A stretch of 17,622 nt of DNA from Clostridium_T sp040217795. Its GTDB lineage: Bacteria > Bacillota > Clostridia > Clostridiales > Clostridiaceae. The stretch is from positions 1-17,622 of the forward strand of contig JBEHWK010000072.1 of assembly GCA_040217795.1 (NCBI GenBank), written 5' to 3'. This document shows positions 13,866 to 17,622 of the stretch, piece by piece. The notes under the pieces were generated by a model that worked only from the letters and a program-made list of their open reading frames with translations, did no database searches and was not told the DNA's origin. A program made the position numbers and the translations under genes. Each line of letters begins with the position of its first letter. The first letter of the stretch is position 1.

Positions 13866-13905
13866 GAGAAACTTTTATTTTTATTAAAGTTTCTCCCTTT
13901 TTTTA
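13866..13905. terminator. Bidirectional terminator between the S8 protease and M23 peptidase genes
   Basis: GAGAAACTTT (13866-13875) pairs with AAAGTTTCTC (13886-13895). On plus it is followed by CC and seven T; on minus by TTTTGTTTTT. It serves both convergent genes, and the plus-strand T run reaches the M23 stop codon. Confidence 0.93.
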
Positions 13906-15159
13906 TTTTTCAATTAAATATTTAACTGGATTTACTGCCTGGTCATTTATCCTTAACTCGAAATGCAGATGCGGACCTGTGCTTCTTCCTGTACTTCCTA
14001 TTTTACCTATGACTTCTCCTTTTTTAACTTTTTGTTCTGCTTTAACAAGCACTTTGCTGCAATGGCCATAAACTGTTTTGATACCCTTTCCATGATCAAT
14101 TATAATCATATTTCCATATACATCATTATATCCTGTATATGCAACTCTACCTTCAAATGCTGCGCTGATAGGATCTCCAATCTTCCCTGCAATGTCTAAG
14201 CCATGATGGGTTTTTCCCCACCTGTAACCAAAACTCGAAGTTATTCCACCTCTGCTTGGATAATCTAAAAAAGCCACTTGATTTGAAACAGGATCTTTTA
14301 TTCCCGTATATATTATGTTGTCAATTGGTTTACTGATTACCTTTTCAGAAACCTTTTCTTCACTGATTATTTTCCCATTTTCATATACACATGATTTTAA
14401 TACTTCCTTTTCGCCCTCCTTACCTTGAACCATCCTGCTTTCTCCCCAATATAAGTCTTTAGTTTGTATAATATTTGTTGATGGACTTATCTCTTCCTTA
14501 AATAAGTCTTTTATAACTAAACTAACCCTTACAAGGGGTTTCCTGCTGTTTTTATCAAGTAAATATATTTTTTCTGCTAAAGTTTCATCAGATTCAATTT
14601 GAGATATATCTGCAATCATATCCTTTAAATTTATTTCTCCGGAAATATCTATCCTTTGAATCTTGTTTCTGTCAACATTAATATACTTTATATACATATC
14701 TGAAAGAAGTTCCAATATACGGTCTTTTTCTTTTCCAGAAGAAACATATCCGATTTCATTGGATCCTATATATAACTTTTTAGCTGATACACTTCCTTCC
14801 AGACTTTTAAATATATTTTCTTTAATATCTGATTCCCTGGATAAACTTATGTTTTTCTCCTTAATGCTCTTAAATTGTATCCTTGCCTTTTTTACATCAA
14901 CATTCTTATATTGCTGCGACAGATATTCCAATGTGCTCCTATACTGTTTTTTAGCTTCTGACTTTCCATGAAAATATGCAATAAACCTATCATTAATATA
15001 AACAGCATAATTTCTTTCCTCCTCATACATGACTTTTATTAACACAGCAATGGATAATATCATCCAAATCAATAATATCCTTAACTTATTTTTTCTAATA
15101 TTAAACATATGATTTTCAGCATTTACTGGATTATTTGACTTTATTAATATACGTTTCAT
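13903..15159 (-). CDS. Membrane-anchored G5-domain M23 (LytM-type) peptidase
   Basis: 418 aa, predicted peptidoglycan endopeptidase or binding protein facing outward from the membrane. Layout: short basic cytosolic tail, one membrane helix (LRILLIWMILSIAVLIKVMY, 27-46), a long extracellular region with YAVYINDRFIAYF at its start, a G5 domain (about 222-287), and an M23 domain (about 300-418). M23 metal and catalytic residues are present: His318-x3-Asp322, His366 and His397-x-His399 (GPHLHFEL). A complete site suggests an active enzyme. ATG 15159 has GAGGAT about 7 nt upstream. A minus-strand GGGTATAGT (15206-15198) fits the -10 of SigF-type forespore promoters, but the -35 match is imperfect. 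Role in spore-wall remodelling is a guess; general wall turnover is equally possible. Confidence 0.9.
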   Translation of the reverse strand: MKRILIKSNNPVNAENHMFNIRKNKLRILLIWMILSIAVLIKVMYEEERNYAVYINDRFIAYFHGKSEAKKQYRSTLEYLSQQYKNVDVKKARIQFKSIKEKNISLSRESDIKENIFKSLEGSVSAKKLYIGSNEIGYVSSGKEKDRILELLSDMYIKYINVDRNKIQRIDISGEINLKDMIADISQIESDETLAEKIYLLDKNSRKPLVRVSLVIKDLFKEEISPSTNIIQTKDLYWGESRMVQGKEGEKEVLKSCVYENGKIISEEKVSEKVISKPIDNIIYTGIKDPVSNQVAFLDYPSRGGITSSFGYRWGKTHHGLDIAGKIGDPISAAFEGRVAYTGYNDVYGNMIIIDHGKGIKTVYGHCSKVLVKAEQKVKKGEVIGKIGSTGRSTGPHLHFELRINDQAVNPVKYLIEK

Positions 15160-15297
15160 TATTTATCCTCATTATGATTATTTTTGCAGATAATCTTACT
15201 ATACCCGCATTTCAAAATAATATACACAATGTTTATAGTTATCCCCTATACATATCATGATGCAGTTGGAATCATATATTACGCCGCAAATAGAAAA

Positions 15298-15326
15298 TTG
15301 TATTAATCACTTCTCTTTGCTATAAT
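15298..15326 (+). promoter_or_regulatory. Sigma-A promoter of the dnaD-dnaC operon
   Basis: -35 TTGTAT (15298-15303), 17-nt spacer, -10 TATAAT (15321-15326), with TG one base upstream of the -10. The leader to the ATG at 15406 is about 70 nt. Confidence 0.8.
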
Positions 15327-15405
15327 ATCTTTACACTTAGAAATACTTATACTTCATAATAGGAAATAATTAATTTTATGGAGTATAGTGAGAGGTAGAA
15401 AAACT

Positions 15406-16401
15406 ATGAGTACATTTATGTTAAAAAACTCGCCCTTGTCTTTTACTCCCCTCAGCAATATTTTTATTGAAAAATATATGCCAAGGGCCAGAGGTGAATT
15501 TGTTAAAGTCTATATTCTAATGCTCAAATATATTTTATCAGGAGAACCTGGCGTAAGTTCTTCAATTATTTCTACTAAACTTAATCTATTGGAGTCTGAT
15601 GTTATGAATGCTATTTATTATTGGCAGGATGAAGGCCTGTTAAAGCTTATTCCTATAGATAAAATGAATAACTATAACATAGAATTCACTAATTTCTCAG
15701 AGGAAACTGAAGAGGCATCGAGTTCAGTAAGCCTCTTGGACGCTTTAAACACTAACTCAACCAAAGATATGTTAAAGGATATAGAAAGGCTTATTTCAAG
15801 ACCCCTTTCACCTAAAGAAATGTCTACTTTCTTAAGCTGGCAAACAGACCTGGGGTTTTCATCCGAATTGATACTTTTACTGATTGAATATTGTGCTTCC
15901 AAAGGAAAAAGGGATTCCAGATATATCGAAAAAGTTGCTTTATCCTGGAATGACAACAATATAAAAACTATTGAGGATGCTCAAAATTACATTAAAAAGT
16001 CTGAAGAGAAGTGGGTTAAAATTAAAAACATCCTTTCGTATTTAGGTATTAAAAACACTGAGATTATGAAACCTCAGGAAGATCTCCTGGATAAATGGAT
16101 TTCTAAATATAATTTTTCCCTGGATGTAATATACAAAGCATGTGACATATGTTTTCAAAGATTAAACCGTGCAGACTTTAAGTACATTGACGGCATACTG
16201 ACTAAATGGAATGCACAAAACCTCAAAACAATCAATGATATTGATGAGAAAGATGCTGCTTACAAATCAAAAAATGCTAAAAATAGCATTAAGATAGTAG
16301 ATAAAGAAAAACCAAAACTCAAGTTTGATAATTTTCAGGGAAGAAGCTATGATTATGATTCCTTAGAAAAAAAACTATTAGGATGGGATAATGATGATTA
16401 A
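15406..16401 (+). CDS. DnaD/DnaB-type replication initiation (primosome) protein
   Basis: 331 aa, cytosolic. In Firmicutes DnaD/DnaB proteins bind initiator and DNA and help load the replicative helicase. N-terminal ~90 residues fit the winged-helix domain (FVKVYILMLKYILSG; LLESDVMNAIYYWQDEGLLKL). Two C-terminal DnaB_2-type domains each end in the YxxxIxxxW-type motif: YIEKVALSW (173-181) and YIDGILTKW (260-268), giving the DnaB-like arrangement with two repeats. The longest frame begins at GTG 15388, but that codon is part of the ribosome site GTGAGAGGT for ATG 15406, so I use the ATG. It overlaps the dnaC start by 11 nt, showing translational coupling of the helicase-loading pair. Confidence 0.88.
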   Translation: MSTFMLKNSPLSFTPLSNIFIEKYMPRARGEFVKVYILMLKYILSGEPGVSSSIISTKLNLLESDVMNAIYYWQDEGLLKLIPIDKMNNYNIEFTNFSEETEEASSSVSLLDALNTNSTKDMLKDIERLISRPLSPKEMSTFLSWQTDLGFSSELILLLIEYCASKGKRDSRYIEKVALSWNDNNIKTIEDAQNYIKKSEEKWVKIKNILSYLGIKNTEIMKPQEDLLDKWISKYNFSLDVIYKACDICFQRLNRADFKYIDGILTKWNAQNLKTINDIDEKDAAYKSKNAKNSIKIVDKEKPKLKFDNFQGRSYDYDSLEKKLLGWDNDD

Positions 16402-17374
16402 AGGTTACAAATCCGAGGTTCTTAGCCTCTATGAGCAAATACGGGAAGAAGAGGCAAGGGCTTTACAAGCAAGAAAAAAAGAAATACAGGAACTCTATCC
16501 TGAAATAATTCAATTAGATCAGGAAATTGGCAGACAATCCTTGAATTTATCCAGAAATATTTTAAAGTCCCCTGATTCTGAGGCTTTAGTTTCAGAAATT
16601 AAAAATAAGATTATGGATCTGAGAGCAAAAAAATATGAATTGTTAGTTTCAAAAGGGTATCCTCAGGATTATCTTAATATCCGCTATAGATGCAGCAAAT
16701 GTAAAGATACAGGATATATAGGAGTGCATCCCTGTCAATGCTATAATAAAAAACTGATTGATATATATTATAAAAATTCTCATTTATCTGAGGCTGTTAA
16801 AAAAAATAACTTTGATAATTGGGATATATCTCTCTACTCCACACATAAATCAGATTCTGAAAAATATTCTCCAAGAAAAAATATAGAAAATATATATCAA
16901 TATATTTTAAAAGAATATATTCCTAAATTTAAAACGCATAATGAGAATCTCCTGTTTTATGGAGGTCCTGGTACTGGAAAAACATTTTTATCTGATTCAA
17001 TCGCTAAGGATCTGTTGGATCAGGGTATGCTGGTTTTATACAGGACCTCAGATGAACTCATTAAAAATTTCAGGGAGATCAAGTTTGAAAATAACCGCAG
17101 CTTAGAAGATCTTTTAATTAATTGTGATCTGCTTATAATAGATGATTTGGGTGCTGAACAAATAACTGAATTTACTGTAACAGAAATATTCAACCTATTA
17201 AATGCAAAGTTGTTAAAAAACAAAAAAATGCTAATATCAACAAACCTTTCCCTTATTGATTTAGCAAAGAGTTATACAGAGAGAATCAGTTCAAGATTAA
17301 TAGGAAACTTCAGGTTATTTAAATTTTACGGAGATGATATCCGTGTAAAACTTAATCTATTAAAGAACAGGTAA
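16391..17374 (+). CDS. dnaC: DnaC/DnaI-type replicative helicase loader ATPase
   Basis: 327 aa AAA+ ATPase that loads the replicative helicase onto origin DNA. N-terminal ~95 residues are helical and charged. A zinc site follows, CSKCKDTGYIGVHPCQC (101-117; Cys101, 104, 115, 117), as in DnaI of B. subtilis. The ATPase domain carries Walker A GGPGTGKT (191-198), Walker B LLIIDDLG (247-254), sensor ISTN (282-285) and the arginine-finger segment TERISSRLIGNF (296-307). The start ATG 16391 lies inside the end of the dnaD-like gene; ATG 16394 is an alternative one codon later. AGGA about 7 nt upstream serves either. Pairing with the DnaD gene supports the primosome role. Confidence 0.94.
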   Translation: MMIKGYKSEVLSLYEQIREEEARALQARKKEIQELYPEIIQLDQEIGRQSLNLSRNILKSPDSEALVSEIKNKIMDLRAKKYELLVSKGYPQDYLNIRYRCSKCKDTGYIGVHPCQCYNKKLIDIYYKNSHLSEAVKKNNFDNWDISLYSTHKSDSEKYSPRKNIENIYQYILKEYIPKFKTHNENLLFYGGPGTGKTFLSDSIAKDLLDQGMLVLYRTSDELIKNFREIKFENNRSLEDLLINCDLLIIDDLGAEQITEFTVTEIFNLLNAKLLKNKKMLISTNLSLIDLAKSYTERISSRLIGNFRLFKFYGDDIRVKLNLLKNR

Positions 17375-17398
17375 AGCCGAAGAAAATTCTTCGGCTTT
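17373..17398 (+). terminator. Hairpin overlapping the dnaC stop codon
   Basis: AAAGCCGAAGAA (17373-17384) with TTCTTCGGCTTT (17387-17398), a perfect 12-bp stem whose first bases are the dnaC stop. The plus strand lacks a T run after the stem (GCCCATAAAAA), so termination is likely weak; it may instead stabilise the mRNA end. Confidence 0.6.
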
Positions 17399-17413
17399 GC
17401 CCATAAAAAATGC

Positions 17414-17451
17414 AAAAAAAAAAAAGCTTTAGTTTTAAACTAAAGCTTTTT
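17414..17451 (-). terminator. Terminator of the tRNA operon
   Basis: AAAAAGCTTTAGTTT (17421-17435) and its exact inverse (17437-17451), with twelve A on plus (17414-17425) giving a long U tract on the minus strand. It directly follows the tRNA-Asp 3' end and also blocks read-through from dnaC. Confidence 0.93.
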
Positions 17452-17453
17452 AC

Positions 17454-17530
17454 TGGCGACTCAGAAGGGGCTCGAACCCTCGACCTCCGGCGTGACAGGC
17501 CGGCACTCTAACCAACTGAGCTACTGAGCC
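17454..17530 (-). tRNA. tRNA-Asp (anticodon GUC)
   Basis: 77 nt including an encoded CCA. Minus strand: acceptor GGCTCAG/CTGAGTC (one G-U), D-arm AGCTCAGTTGGTTAGAGT, anticodon stem CCGGC/GCCGG around loop CTGTCAC (anticodon GTC), T-arm with GGTTCGAGCC, discriminator G as expected for Asp. Last tRNA of the visible operon. Confidence 0.97.
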
Positions 17531-17539
17531 ATATTTAAT

Positions 17540-17615
17540 TGGTGGGCACAACAGGGATCGAACCTGTGACCCTCTGCTTGTAAGGCAGATGCTCTCCCAG
17601 CTGAGCTATGCGCCC
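17540..17615 (-). tRNA. tRNA-Val (anticodon UAC)
   Basis: 76 nt including CCA. Minus strand: acceptor GGGCGCA/TGTGCCC with G-U, D-arm AGCTCAGCTGGGAGAGC, anticodon stem TCTGC/GCAGA around CTTACAA (anticodon TAC), T-arm with GGTTCGATCC. It is 9 nt upstream of tRNA-Asp; more tRNA genes may precede it beyond the right edge. Confidence 0.97.
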
Positions 17616-17622
17616 ATGTTAT

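Noticed and set aside
1..17622. CRISPR arrays, insertion sequences or transposase genes
   Set aside because: No regularly spaced repeats and no transposase or integrase motifs were seen anywhere in the window.

Overview
The window looks like chromosomal DNA of a low-GC, spore-forming Firmicute, most likely a Clostridium. Support for this: AT-rich coding with strong AAGGAGG-type ribosome sites, a SAM-I (S-box) leader on a metI-metC pair, a DnaD-type plus DnaI/DnaC-type primosome pair, CCA-encoding tRNA genes, and the murA / WalJ-like / CxxH-CxxC / rlmH gene set usual in this group. The species cannot be told from the sequence.

Layout. (1) 1-906, minus: a cytosine-5 DNA methyltransferase running off the left edge. 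Its promoter (985-1013) carries a perfect GAAC-N4-GTTC LexA-type operator. It lies just downstream of the rlmH 3' end, the position used by SCC elements in staphylococci. (2) 1149-3061, minus: a two-gene unit of a DHA2-family MFS exporter and rlmH. (3) 3204-5877, minus: S-box leader, metI-like and metC-like transsulfuration genes, and a terminator, forming one SAM-controlled methionine operon. (4) 5891-9512, minus: murA, walJ-like MBL hydrolase, a 55-aa CxxH/CxxC protein and a SEC-C protein read in one direction and end at a long hairpin terminator; a LUD-domain gene follows with its own promoter. (5) 9513-9979: a 467-bp divergent intergenic region holding the murA promoter inside an inverted repeat, and an unassigned structured RNA candidate with a terminator. 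(6) 9980-13849, plus: a 2H-phosphoesterase-like protein and a dimeric-dUTPase-like protein that both lack key catalytic residues, then a YdcZ-type small membrane protein, an MBL hydrolase and a subtilisin-like protease without a signal peptide. (7) 13903-15159, minus: a membrane-anchored G5-M23 peptidase, convergent with the protease across a shared terminator. (8) 15406-17374, plus: overlapping dnaD-like and dnaC genes. (9) 17454-17615, minus: tRNA-Val(UAC) and tRNA-Asp(GUC) with a terminator.

Most of the window is housekeeping: cell wall (murA, G5-M23), ribosome maturation (rlmH), sulfur amino acids (S-box, metI, metC), replication loading (DnaD, DnaC) and tRNAs. The points that stand out are the SOS-like promoter on the methyltransferase beside rlmH, the adjacent pair of apparently inactivated nucleotide enzymes, the odd subtilisin, and the structured RNA candidate upstream of murA. 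Several starts were moved from the longest reading frame to an ATG with a proper ribosome site; each is explained in its entry.
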